DNA of 64,000 nt. Source: RI-153 sp041391225. Its GTDB lineage: Bacteria; Chloroflexota; Anaerolineae; Caldilineales; Caldilineaceae. Shown here one piece after another: positions 36,539-47,420 of the stretch (the stretch's first letter is position 1; every line of letters begins with the position of its first letter). The position numbers were made by a program, and so were the translations under genes. Under the pieces are notes generated by a model. It did not search any database, was not told the origin of the DNA, and saw nothing but the letters and a program-made list of their open reading frames with translations. The stretch lies in assembly GCA_041391225.1 (NCBI GenBank), contig JAWKOL010000008.1, forward strand, positions 186,001-250,000, written 5' to 3'.

Positions 36539-39122
36539 ATGGTACGCAAATTTGTCGCTTCACTGGGCGTCGCCCTTGCGGCTGTTGTCCTCTGGGGGGA
36601 CACTGGCCTGGGCCTCGCCTGTCACACAAGAAGTTGACCCCGCCGACGCCAATCTTGGGCCAACTGTCACCGTGGCTCACTTCGCTCCCTTTGCATCTGA
36701 AACCATCAGTACATCGGTTACGGTGCGCATTAACGGCAGCGATGTGATCACTGGCTTCACCTATCCGCAAGTTGTACGCAACGCTGCACTTTCCTCAGGA
36801 TCTACGCTGATCGAAATTCTCCCCACCGGCACCAATACAGTCGCCATCTCCGCCACGGTCACGTTGACGGATGATACCGACTACACGGTATCCGCCATCG
36901 GCGACGGCACGAACCAGGGCCTGGAACTCTTCGCACAGGTGGACGACAACTTAGCGCGCCCGCGGCCGAGGACGCCAAACTGCGCATCACACACTGGCGC
37001 CCTTCGCCAACACGCTGGACGGCACCCGCGTGGACACACCAGGCTGGGACGTGGTGGCTGGTCTGACCAACGTCCCCACAAGGCGTCGAGCGGCTACCTG
37101 GACGCCCGCGGTGACGAAGGTGACGATGACTGTGGCACGCTCATCGACGTGCCGTCGGTGCGGCTGGCGATGGGTCGATCACCGAAGGCGGCCATCGGTG
37201 ACGGCGTCAACGCCACCACGGTTGCGCCACCGATCTGCACTGACCCTGCCCCGGCCGTGACCGTCGCCCACTTCGCTCCCTTGCCGCAGCCATCGCCTTC
37301 TGTGACCGTGCTCGAGCAGCGATATCACCGGTCACCTACGAACGTGGTGAACCGGTGGTCCCCTCGGGTGAACGGCTGTCGAAATTCTGCCCCGGCGCAG
37401 CACCGTCGCCATTTCGGCCACGTCCCTGCGTGTGACACGGATCCGCCATCGGCGACGCACGAACCAGGCTGAATTGCACAGGTGGATGACAACAGCCCCG
37501 GCGGGGAACGCAAACTGCGCATCACACCTGGCGCCCTTCGCCACACGCTGGACGGCGCGTGACATCTGCACCGAGGCTGGAGACGTGGTGGCTGGTCTGA
37601 CCAACGTCCCCTACAAGGCGTCGAGCGGCTACCTGGAGCTGCCCGCCGGAGACTATGACTTGAAGGTGACGGCGGCAGGCTCGAACTGTGGCACCACGCT
37701 CATCGACGTGCCGTCGGTGCGGCTGGCTGATGGGTCGATCACCGAAGTGGCGGCCATCGGTGACGGCGTCAACGCCACGCCCACGGTTGCGGCCACCACC
37801 GATCTGACACTGACGCCTGCCCCGGCCACAGTGACCGTCGCCCACTTCGCTCCTTCGCCAGCCAAGCCATCAGCACTTCTGTGACCGTGCGCATCGACGG
37901 CAGCGACGTGATCACCGGCTTCACCTACCCGAACGTGGTGAAGAGCGCGGTGGTCCCCTCGGGTGAACGGCTGATCGAAATTCTGCCCACCGGCAGCAGC
38001 ACCGTCGCCATTTCGGCCACAGTCACCCTGTCGCCGTCGGTGGACTACACGGTATCCGCCATCGGCGATGGCACGAACCAGGGCCTGGAGCTCTTCGCAC
38101 AGGTGGACGACAACAGCACGCCCGCGGCGGGGAACGCCAAACTGCGCATCACACACCTGGCGCCCTTCGCCAACACGCTGGACGGCACCCGCGTGGACAT
38201 CTGCACCGAGGCTGGCGACGTGGTGGCTGGGCTGACCAACGTCCCCTACAAGGCGTCGAGCGGCTACCTGGAGCTGCCCGCCGGAGACTATGACTTGAAG
38301 GTGACGGCGGCAGGCTCGAACTGTGGCACCACGCTCATCGACGTGCCGTCGGTGCGGCTGGCTGATGGGTCGATCACCGAAGTGGCGGCCATCGGTGACG
38401 GCGTCAACGCCACGCCCACGGTTGCGGCCACCACCGATCTGACACTGACACCTGCCCCGGCCACAGTGACCGTCGCCCACTTCGCTCCCTTTGCCAGCCA
38501 AGCCATCAGCACTTCTGTGACCGTGCGCATCGATGGCAGCGACGTGATCACCGGCTTCACCTACCCGAACGTGGTGAAGAACGCGGTGGTCCCCTCGGGT
38601 GAGCGGCTGATCGAAATTCTGCCCACCGGCAGCAGCACCGTCGCCATTTCGGCCACAGTCACCCTGTCGCCGTCGGTGGACTACACGGTATCCGCCATCG
38701 GCGACGGCACGAACCAGGGCCTGGAGCTCTTCGCACAGGTGGACGACAACAGCGCGCCCGCGGCGGGGAACGCCAAACTGCGCATCACACACCTGGCGCC
38801 CTTCGCCAACACGCTGGACGGCACCCGCGTGGACATCTGCACCGAGGCTGGCGATGTGGTGGCTGGGCTGACCAATGTCCCCTACAAAGCCTCGAGCGGC
38901 TACCTGGAACTGCCCGCCGGTCAGTATGATTTGAAGGTTTCGGCCGCAGGCTCCAACTGTGGCGCAGCGCTTATCGATCTGCCACTGATCGAACTGACAG
39001 ATGGCCAGATCCTGGAGCTGACCGCCATCGGTGACGGCGCCAATGCCACACCTGGCGTGGCCTTGACCACAGGCGAACTGGTCGTGATCACCCTGGTCTA
39101 CCTGGTGTCGATCTTCCGCTAG
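36539..39122 (+). CDS. secreted DUF4397 tandem-repeat protein (first half frame-disrupted)
   Basis: ATG at 36539 follows AAGGAG. The signal peptide MVRKFVASLGVALAAVVL is cut by a slip in a GGGGGG run; the other frame gives TLAWASPVTQEVD. Four tandem units of about 636 bases follow, each with two DUF4397-like halves (VTVAHFAPFASQAISTSVTV and LRITHLAPFANTLDGTRVDI). Units 3 and 4 (37881-39122) read through cleanly and are almost identical. Units 1 and 2 carry many one- to several-base deletions. It ends GELVVITLVYLVSIFR, a degenerate version of the YLP tail. Likely surface protein with immunoglobulin-like repeats. Confidence 0.8.
36664..39075 (+). repeat. four tandem copies of a ~636-bp DUF4397 unit
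   Basis: Unit starts are near 36664, 37257, 37830 and 38466 (GTGACCGTCGCCCACTTCGC or its variant). Spacings are about 593, 573 and 636 bases, so the first two units have lost roughly 43 and 63 bases through scattered small deletions. Confidence 0.85.
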
Positions 39123-39176
39123 ACAGGGCGGGCTTCCAACCATCGCCGCAGTGCATCGAGGCAACCCACCAAGAGC

Positions 39177-39215
39177 AAAAACCTGCCAGGTTTCAGGGAC
39201 CTGGCAGGTTTTCTT
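39177..39215 (+). terminator. intrinsic terminator of the DUF4397 gene
   Basis: Stem CCTGCCAGG/CCTGGCAGG, 9-base loop, followed by TTTTCTT and preceded by AAAAA. The remaining 39216-39470 gap shows no gene. Confidence 0.9.
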
Positions 39216-39470
39216 GTGTCTATGACCAACTCGCGTCAGTGGCATGTATCTGCATTTGGGCGTGACTGGTTCACTGTGTTATCGTTAACATCCATTGTTA
39301 CCGGTGGGCCGTCACCGCCGGTTTTCCCTCTCGAGTATTCCCGAACAACGTTCCCACGCCCATCTCGCACCAGAACACTCTCATGACTGCGCGACGCTGC
39401 GCTCGTCATCGGTCTGGGTGAGTAGCACGCGATGCAATCCGTTTATCGTCACAGAAAGAGAAAAGACCAC

Positions 39471-40509
39471 ATGAACGACAGCAGTCAAGCCGCCGCCGCC
39501 TACGAAGGCTGGCAACAATTGGTACGCAAGTATTCCAAGCCCGATCTGCGCAAGAGCATCTGGCAGGTGATCAACTCCTTTGGCGGGTTACTGATTTCTT
39601 GGGTGATCCTCTACTACAGCCTGCGTGTGGGCTATTGGCTCACCCTCTTGCTTGCCATCCCTGCCGCCGGCTTCCTCGTGCGCATCTTCATCATCCAGCA
39701 CGATTGTGGACACAACTCCTTCTTCGCTTCGCGCCATGCCAACGATGTGGTGGGGATCATTTCCAGCATCTTCACGTTCGTCCCCTATTTTTACTGGCGC
39801 AAAAGCCATGCCATTCACCATGCCCACCACGCCGAACTGGAAGAACGCGGCATCGGTGACGTGTGGACGCTGACCGTCGACGAATACTACACCGCCCCGC
39901 GGTGGAAGCGCGTCATGTACCGCACATACCGCAACCCCGTCTTTCTCTTTGTGTTCGCGCCCACACTCTATTTTGTCTTCTTGATGCGCTTCCCCTCCAG
40001 CGACGCCAAATTGTGGACTCGGCAGGAAGTGGCCTCGTTCTGGTGGACGAACCTGATGTTGGCCGGCAAAATCGCCCTGCTCAGCGCCATTTTCGGTTTT
40101 GGCAATACACTGCTCATTGTCCTGCCTGTTATTGCCGTGGCAAGTTGCGTGGGGACGTGGCTGTTCTACGTCCAGCACCAGTTCGAGCGGACGTATTGGG
40201 ATCACACGCCACAGTGGAACTACACCCTGGCCGCCATGCACGGCAGTTCCTACTACAAACTGCCGCGTGTGTTGCAGTGGATGACGGGCAACATTGGCTT
40301 CCACCACATTCATCACCTTAGCCGCGCATCCCCAACTACCGGCTGCAACAGGTCCACGAAGAAAACCCCATGCTGCAACAGGTCACCCAGTTGACTTTGC
40401 TCGGTAGCCTCAAAACGGTGTCGCTCACGCTTTGGGATGAGAAGCGACGTCGGCTGGTCACCTTCCGCGGCGATTGCAGGCGTGGCGAGCTGCGACATCA
40501 GCGGCTTGA
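39471..40509 (+). CDS. membrane fatty-acid desaturase (frameshifted near the C-terminus)
   Basis: Integral-membrane di-iron desaturase introducing a double bond in acyl lipids. The three histidine boxes are present: HDCGH, HAIHHAHH and, at the C-terminus, HHIHH. Four hydrophobic segments. The start at 39471 (MNDSSQ) is preferred over 39432. After HHIHHLS a base is missing (AGCCGCGC where AGCCCGCGC gives SPRIPNYRLQ). The reading then continues as MLQQVTQLTLLGSLKTVSL. A second slip near the end gives a stop at 40507, just before the terminator. Omega-6/delta-12-like group; regiospecificity unknown. Confidence 0.88.
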
Positions 40510-40527
40510 CGCCGAACGTTTTTGCAC

Positions 40528-40568
40528 AAAAAAGCGGGAACAACCGAGAGTAGGTTGTTCCCGCTTTT
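40528..40568. terminator. bidirectional terminator
   Basis: Stem AAAAGCGGGAACAACC / GGTTGTTCCCGCTTTT with an 8-base loop. It has T-runs on both strands and serves the convergent desaturase and unknown gene. Confidence 0.93.
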
Positions 40569-40577
40569 GTTTTGAGT

Positions 40578-41282
40578 TTCTACCAAGAAAAGCCGATCAG
40601 GCCGGGGTCGGCGTACCCACAACCGTAACCAGCGGCGGCCCTTGTGGAAAATCTGGATTCTGCTCTTGTACCACTGGAATTCGTTGTAGAGGCGGCGGTA
40701 GAAGCGCGGGAATCTTTCGCGTAGCGAAGGGTAGGCGGTATACTGGTTGAACACAGTGCGCAAAGACGCCGCATACAGCACTGCCGGTTCGATTTCACCC
40801 AAGCGGCGGTAGAAACTGGCATCGTCTCGCGCCCAGGCAACGTGAATGCCGGCCAGCAGCCCTTCGGTTTCGGCCTCGAACTGCTCGGGGAAGTTGTCTG
40901 CGTCTTCGGCCAGCAGCAGAATCGGCGCCGAGGACGTGAACGTGTAGATCGTCATCTCATCGTTGGCGTCCATCATCATCTGCGCGCCGAACGTGTAGAA
41001 GTCAACGCGTTTGTTGAAGCGATCATAAAGCGTCAGCCGGCCCGGGCAAACTCGGTGTGGCAACTCACCGTGCATGTGAAGCTGAAGCCGTCGCCTTTCC
41101 ACGCTGCCCTGGCCGTTGCACAGCCGCGCCTCAATCGACTCCGGATCGAAGTGTTCCTCGGTCGGCGTCTGTCGAATCGCCACGTACACACCGGGGTATC
41201 CTGGACTCTCTGCATGTTTCTTGGGGAGCAGGAAGTAGCCCCAGTCCCGCATCAGTGAAAAAAGTTCAGTGTCCATGCTCAT
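40578..41282 (-). CDS. unknown cytosolic protein, about 235 residues, one frameshift
   Basis: Reads MSMDTELFSLMRDWGYFLLP ... GVYVAIRQTPTEEHFDPES. Next comes a beta-strand-rich middle (VDFYTFGAQMMMDANDEMTIYTF) and a helical C-terminus (FPRFYRRLYNEFQWYKSR). The main frame would run through the terminator. Changing frame at about 40620-40640 gives a stop at 40578 with the tail YADPGLIGFSW, which fits the terminator position better. No recognised family; no signal peptide or membrane segment. Confidence 0.6.
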
Positions 41283-41434
41283 ATTGTATTACTTTTCACA
41301 AATGGTCGTACCGGTGATTTGACTGGTTTCGCAACCTGATTACTTTTGTTCCAGTCCTGTTTCAGTTACAATGGACAGGATATGCGCCTGTTGCCTGCGT
41401 CTTTGCGCCCTGTGCGGCGTCGCCGGCCAATCTG

Positions 41435-42400
41435 ATGAAAGTTCGATTGAAAATGGAGCGTTCCACCTTTTCGTTTTGGCTGAAAGAGTCTGTTTTCCCG
41501 CCCGCGCCCGTTGACACCATCATCTTCGACGTCGACGGTGTGTTGTGGGATACCGGCGATAGCTTCGACACCGCGGTGCAGCAGACCGTGGCCTACTTCC
41601 TCACAAACGAGTACCAGCGATCGGCGTTTCGCCCCGTCACGGTAGACGAACTGCGCGCCTATCGCCGCGCAGGGGGCTTGAACAACGACTGGGATATGAC
41701 CTACGCCCTGCTGGCCACGCGCCTGGCCGGCCGCGACGACTACGAACAAGCCGCCGCCGAAAGCGGCGGACGTGGCCGCGCCTGGGCCGAAACCCTGCTG
41801 CCCGAGGCGTCGCCCATCGACTACCGCAAGATCGTGCGCGTCTTCGATGAGATCTACTGGGGCGCAACGGACTTCCTGCGTTGTTTCGGTGAAGCACCTG
41901 CCTTTGTCACCGACGCTGCCGGTTGCTGGCACAAAGAAGAGCAACTGCTGCCGCCCACACTGCTCGCCGATCTTCGCACTGCCGGGATTCGTCACTTCGG
42001 CATTGCCACCGGGCGCAATCGCTTTGAACTGGCCACCGTGCTGGAGAGCAGCGGCCTGGATCGGGAGATCCCAGCCCAGGCCATGATCACCGGCGACGTG
42101 CTGGCCAAGCCCGATGGCCGTGTGCTGGATCGCGTGTTACACAACCTCGATCAACTGGCCGGCAACCGCGTGGACAACCTGCCCGGCCCCGCTCTCTTTT
42201 GCGGCGACACCAAAGACGATCTCGATGCCGTCTTTAACTATCGGGCGCTCAAAGGTGACAGCGCCCGCTGGATCGGCGCCGTCTCGGTCGTGCGCCCCGA
42301 AGAGTCCGATTTCTTCCGACGCAGCGGCGCCGAGGCGGTGATCCAGCATGTGGCCGAACTGCCGGCACTGGTGGACTCAATTAACGCCGGCCGCGCCTGA
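41435..42400 (+). CDS. HAD-superfamily hydrolase
   Basis: Phosphatase-like fold. Motif I is IIFDVDGVLWDT (nucleophile and acid Asp), motif II is FGIATGRN, motif III Lys lies in DVLAKPDGR, and motif IV is FCGDTKDDLDAV. The cap insertion is long (about 110 residues). The arrangement resembles the subfamily IA hypothetical group often found with histidine-pathway phosphatases. The substrate is unknown. An internal ATG at 41453 is an alternative start. Confidence 0.8.
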   Translation: MKVRLKMERSTFSFWLKESVFPPAPVDTIIFDVDGVLWDTGDSFDTAVQQTVAYFLTNEYQRSAFRPVTVDELRAYRRAGGLNNDWDMTYALLATRLAGRDDYEQAAAESGGRGRAWAETLLPEASPIDYRKIVRVFDEIYWGATDFLRCFGEAPAFVTDAAGCWHKEEQLLPPTLLADLRTAGIRHFGIATGRNRFELATVLESSGLDREIPAQAMITGDVLAKPDGRVLDRVLHNLDQLAGNRVDNLPGPALFCGDTKDDLDAVFNYRALKGDSARWIGAVSVVRPEESDFFRRSGAEAVIQHVAELPALVDSINAGRA

Positions 42401-42452
42401 TCACCGTTCACACCGAGTCACCAATCACCAATCCCGAGAGAGGATCATTCCC

Positions 42453-44015
42453 ATGAGCGATATCTGGACACCAGGCAGCAAGCCCTCGGAGCAACCTAGC
42501 AGCGGAATCGAACTGCCCAAGGGCTTTGCCCGCCGCCGCAGCGAAGAAGAGACCCGCCAACCTGCCGAGCCGGCCGCGCCCGAATCACCTGCGCCCGAAT
42601 CACCTGCACCGGAAGCGCCCGCCGCCCCGTCACAGGCACAGCGAGGACGCCGCTCCGAGTTCCTGTTCCCGCCCGCCGGTGTACAGGTCCAGTGTCCGAA
42701 TTGTGGCACACCGTTCACCGCCGCCGTCTTCAGCATTGTGGATCTGGGGGCGAACCCTGAACTGCGCCAGGCCCTGTTGGGCAATCAGATCAACGTGGCC
42801 TCTTGCCCCAACTGCGGCGCAGGCGGTCCACTGAGCGCGACGTTGATGGTCCACGATCCCGAAAACGAATTCCTGGGCGTGTTGGTCCCCAGCCAGGCCG
42901 GCATCCAAGACATGCAGATCCAGAAGGTCATCGGCGAAATGAGCCAGGCCCTCATGCGCCAGTTGCCCAACGAGGCGCGCCGCGGCTACATGCTCAACCC
43001 CAAGCAGTACTTTGATTGGGACAGTTTCCTAGAGCAGTTCTGGGGCTTCGAGGGCGTCACGCCCGAGGAATTGCGCCGTCAGCGCGAGCAGGGCGAATTG
43101 ATGGAAAGTCTCGTGCGCCTGGCCAACGACGAAACCGCTATGCGCATGGTCCTTGAGCGCAGGCAACACCTGGTCGATGAGAACCTCTTTGCCCTGCTGG
43201 GGCAGGTGATGCAGGCATACGCCGCCCAGCGCCAGGAAGAAAACCTCAACGCCCTGCGCAACGTGCGCCAACACCTGCTCGACACCACCGAAGCCGGCGC
43301 CAAGGTGAAAGCGCTGGAAACCAAAATGCGCGAGGCGCTGGGCCGCGTCCGCCCCGGCATGAACCGCGAGGAACTGCTCGACATTCTGCTCGAATACTGG
43401 TCGACAGGCGAAGAGGGTGAACGCATCGTCGCCACCATCGTCTCCATGACCCGCGGCCTCGTCGATTATGAATTCCTCATGACCGTGGCCGGTCGCCTGG
43501 AGAAGACCGACGACGAAGAAGTGCGCGCCGATCTGCTGGAACTGCGCGAAATGCTGCTTGCTCTCAACCAGCAGCAATCCAACAGCCGTGAGGCCATGAT
43601 GCAACAGGCCCAGGCCATGCTGCAAGAAGTGCTGCAATCGCCCAACCCCGACGAGAAGCTGCGCGAATACGCCGAAGCCATCGATGAGACCTTCCTCTCG
43701 ATGCTGGCGGCCAACATCCAGCAGGCCGAGCAGAAAAACGCAACCTTCGCCGTCAAACGGCTGCGTTCGATCTACGATGCCGCCATGCGCATCCTGCAAG
43801 AAGGGATGCCCGACGACATCCGGCTGCTCAACCAGATCCTCATGGCCGAAGACGAAGCCTCTGTGCGCGCCCTGCTCAAAGAAAACCGCGCCCTGCTCAC
43901 GCCCGAATTTGTGGCCTCGCTGCGTGAACTCGAAGAGCGTTTCCGCCAGGAAGACAGCGCCGAAATGGCCGACCGCATCAAGGCCGTGCGGGCGCAAGTT
44001 TCGTTGATGATGTAG
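42453..44015 (+). CDS. CpXC-domain protein
   Basis: 521 residues. A Pro/Ala-rich low-complexity stretch (APESPAPESPAPEAPAAP) precedes a zinc-finger-like CpXC domain with CPNCGTPF and CPNCGAGGPL knuckles at about 80-135. The rest is long and helical (residues 200-515), with repeated MxxA/QxxQ-rich helices suggesting a coiled or scaffold-like structure. CpXC proteins have no established biochemical role. A GAGAGAGGATC site precedes the ATG. Confidence 0.75.
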   Translation: MSDIWTPGSKPSEQPSSGIELPKGFARRRSEEETRQPAEPAAPESPAPESPAPEAPAAPSQAQRGRRSEFLFPPAGVQVQCPNCGTPFTAAVFSIVDLGANPELRQALLGNQINVASCPNCGAGGPLSATLMVHDPENEFLGVLVPSQAGIQDMQIQKVIGEMSQALMRQLPNEARRGYMLNPKQYFDWDSFLEQFWGFEGVTPEELRRQREQGELMESLVRLANDETAMRMVLERRQHLVDENLFALLGQVMQAYAAQRQEENLNALRNVRQHLLDTTEAGAKVKALETKMREALGRVRPGMNREELLDILLEYWSTGEEGERIVATIVSMTRGLVDYEFLMTVAGRLEKTDDEEVRADLLELREMLLALNQQQSNSREAMMQQAQAMLQEVLQSPNPDEKLREYAEAIDETFLSMLAANIQQAEQKNATFAVKRLRSIYDAAMRILQEGMPDDIRLLNQILMAEDEASVRALLKENRALLTPEFVASLRELEERFRQEDSAEMADRIKAVRAQVSLMM

Positions 44016-44019
44016 CGGA

Positions 44020-44064
44020 CGACGACAGACGACGGAAGATTTCTTCCATCGTCTGTCGTCTACC
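44020..44064. repeat. intergenic hairpin GACGACAGACGA/TCGTCTGTCGTC
   Basis: 12-bp facing arms with an inner GGAAGA/TCTTCC pair between the CpXC and CinA-like genes. Same low-complexity inverted-arm style as the other intergenic elements; could act as a weak terminator. Confidence 0.6.
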
Positions 44065-44095
44065 GTCATCGCCCCCCACAAGACAGGTGATCGCC

Positions 44096-45361
44096 ATGAC
44101 CGCCACCACATCTATTTCCGCCGAAATTGTCACCACCGGCACCGAGATCCTGCTCGGTGACATCGTGGACACCAACGCCGCCTGGATCGCGCAACAGTTG
44201 CGCGAGAATGGCGTCAATCTTTACTACAAAACCACCGTCGGCGACAACGAAGGACGCGTGCGCGGCGTGCTGGAGATGGTGCTGGCGCGCAGCGACGTGG
44301 TCATCGTCACCGGGGGGCTGGGGCCGACCGCCGACGACATCACCCGCGACGCCATCGCCAACGCCACCGGCTGTCCGCTCCAGCGCAACGAAGCGATCAT
44401 CGCGGCATTGCGCGAACGCTTCAGCCGCTGGGGATCGGTGATGAGCGAGAACAACAAACGCCAGGCCGACATCCCCGCCGGCTCCACCATCGTCCCCAAT
44501 CCACAGGGGACCGCGCCGGGCTTCATCGTGCGCGATCTGCGCCACGGGCGCCAGGCGTACGTCATCGCGCTGCCCGGTGTGCCGCGCGAGATGAAGCAGA
44601 TGATGATCGACACGGTGATCCCCTTCCTGCGCGAGTTGACCGGTGGGCAGGGCGTGATCCGCCGCCGCATGTTGCGCACCATCGGCATCGGCGAAAGCAT
44701 GATCGACACCCGCATTCACGATCTCATGCAGAACGCCAACCCCACCGTCGGCACTGCTGCCAAGACAGGCCAGGCCGACATCCGTATCGCCGCCCGCTCC
44801 GCCGACGCCGCCGAAGCCGAAGCCATGATCGACGAGATGGAAGCCGCCATCCGCGCCCGCATCGGCGATTTTATCTACAGCACCACCGACGACGAGCGCA
44901 TCGAAACCGTGGTGGCGCGGCTGCTGGCGCAGGCAAACGCCAACGTGGCCTTTCTAGAGAGCAGCACCGACGGCGCGGTGGCTGCGCGCCTGGCCGCTGT
45001 CACCGAAGATGCGCGTCCGTTGGCCTGGCGCACCGACGATGAACACCTGCCCCCGGCCTTGGCCGAAACGTTGGTCAATGGCGGTGTCGACGAAGCGACC
45101 GCGCGGCAGGCCGCAACGCAGCTACGGCAGATCAGCGGGGCCACCTATGCCGTGGCCGCGCTTGGCTCGGGCATGGCTGCCGAGCACTTCTACGCCGATG
45201 ATCCTGGGCAAAGCTGGATCGCGCTGGCGTCGCCCGAAGGCGTACTGAGCGTGCGCTATCCGTTCGGTGGGCGCGACGAGATCACCGTCCTACGCGCCGG
45301 GCATCAAATGCTCGATCTGCTGCGTCGTACGCTTCTGGGCATCGGCATACGCTCAAATTGA
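44096..45361 (+). CDS. CinA-like protein with degenerate C-terminal domain
   Basis: 421 residues. The N-terminal molybdopterin-binding-like domain is standard: AEIVTTGTEILLGDIVDTNA, VVIVTGGLGPTADDITRDA, and NPQGTAPGF with YVIALPGVPREM. The C-terminal region aligns in position with the nicotinamide-nucleotide amidase (PncC) domain, but the usual ESCTGG loop reads ESSTDGAVAA. The amidase is therefore probably inactive. ATG at 44096 with ACAGGTGA upstream. Likely linked to NAD-derivative repair (ADP-ribose pyrophosphatase activity of the COG1058 part). Confidence 0.85.
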   Translation: MTATTSISAEIVTTGTEILLGDIVDTNAAWIAQQLRENGVNLYYKTTVGDNEGRVRGVLEMVLARSDVVIVTGGLGPTADDITRDAIANATGCPLQRNEAIIAALRERFSRWGSVMSENNKRQADIPAGSTIVPNPQGTAPGFIVRDLRHGRQAYVIALPGVPREMKQMMIDTVIPFLRELTGGQGVIRRRMLRTIGIGESMIDTRIHDLMQNANPTVGTAAKTGQADIRIAARSADAAEAEAMIDEMEAAIRARIGDFIYSTTDDERIETVVARLLAQANANVAFLESSTDGAVAARLAAVTEDARPLAWRTDDEHLPPALAETLVNGGVDEATARQAATQLRQISGATYAVAALGSGMAAEHFYADDPGQSWIALASPEGVLSVRYPFGGRDEITVLRAGHQMLDLLRRTLLGIGIRSN

Positions 45362-45484
45362 GCGGTATGTGAGAAAATCGCATGTTTTTCTACAGCAATG
45401 CTTACGCCATATTGCCTTCTGGCGTATTTGATGAAGCCGATGTAAACTGGTACGCAATTTGCTGTGCGCAAGATAGGCTGCTTT

Positions 45485-46072
45485 ATGCCGGTTGACCGCC
45501 ATACTGAGACGCTATTGACGCTGATCCAGCGTATTGGTGACTTGAAAGTTTTGTCCCGTACCGGATGGCTGCTGGCCGGTGTGGCGGATGCAGAATCCAT
45601 CGCCGACCACACAACCGGCGTTGCCGTACTTGCGCTTTTCCTGGCCGAATGCGTCAACACCGATCCCGTCGGTCAGGGGTTGACACACCCGTTGGACGTG
45701 GCCGCGGTGACACACCTGGCGCTGATCCACGATCTGGCCGAAAGCGTGTTGACCGATCTGCCCAAGCGCGCCGCGGCGCGCTTGAGCGAACAGGTCAAAC
45801 ACGACGCCGAAGCCGCCATCATCAAGGACGTCCTCGGGGCTTTGCCCAATGCGCCGCACTACCTCGAACTCTGGCGTTGCTATGTCGATGCTTCGACCCC
45901 CGAGGCGCGACTGGTGAAGGACGTCGACAAATTAGAGATGGTTGCGCAGGCGCTGCGCTACAGCGCACGTGGACAGCGCAACCTGGACGAGTTTTGGGAA
46001 GGCCATCGCTGGTTTTATCCTCTGTGCCAACAGTTGTACGATTCCCTGTTAGGTCAATGGCTACCTGGATAA
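45485..46072 (+). CDS. HD-domain hydrolase (5'-nucleotidase YfbR/HDDC2-like)
   Basis: About 195 residues. Metal-binding motifs: ESIADHTTGVAVLAL (first His), LIHDLAE (HD pair) and VKDVDKLEMV (distal Asp). This matches small HD phosphohydrolases acting on deoxynucleoside monophosphates. The ATG at 45485 is chosen; a GTG at 45464 is possible. The stop lies inside a 15-base tandem duplication (ATGGCTACCTGGATA). Confidence 0.85.
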   Translation: MPVDRHTETLLTLIQRIGDLKVLSRTGWLLAGVADAESIADHTTGVAVLALFLAECVNTDPVGQGLTHPLDVAAVTHLALIHDLAESVLTDLPKRAAARLSEQVKHDAEAAIIKDVLGALPNAPHYLELWRCYVDASTPEARLVKDVDKLEMVAQALRYSARGQRNLDEFWEGHRWFYPLCQQLYDSLLGQWLPG

Positions 46073-46175
46073 TGGCTACCTGGATCATCGAAAACGTAGA
46101 AGAAGTTCGCCAACTCAGTGTCCTTCGTCGGCTATCCCCAACCCCTGCAATCCAGTACATTCAAGGGAGACATAC

Positions 46176-47351
<1,176 letters not shown>

Positions 47352-47420
47352 TCGAGAGAATAATGCTTCGTGGATCGTTGTTTCTTTGAATGCTCCTTAG
47401 CGGATAGGGTTAGATGGATT

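Noticed and set aside
37653..39245. 530-residue open frame on the minus strand with internal repeats
   Set aside because: Mirror of the DUF4397 tandem repeats; repeats are inherited from the sense gene and it runs through the terminator.
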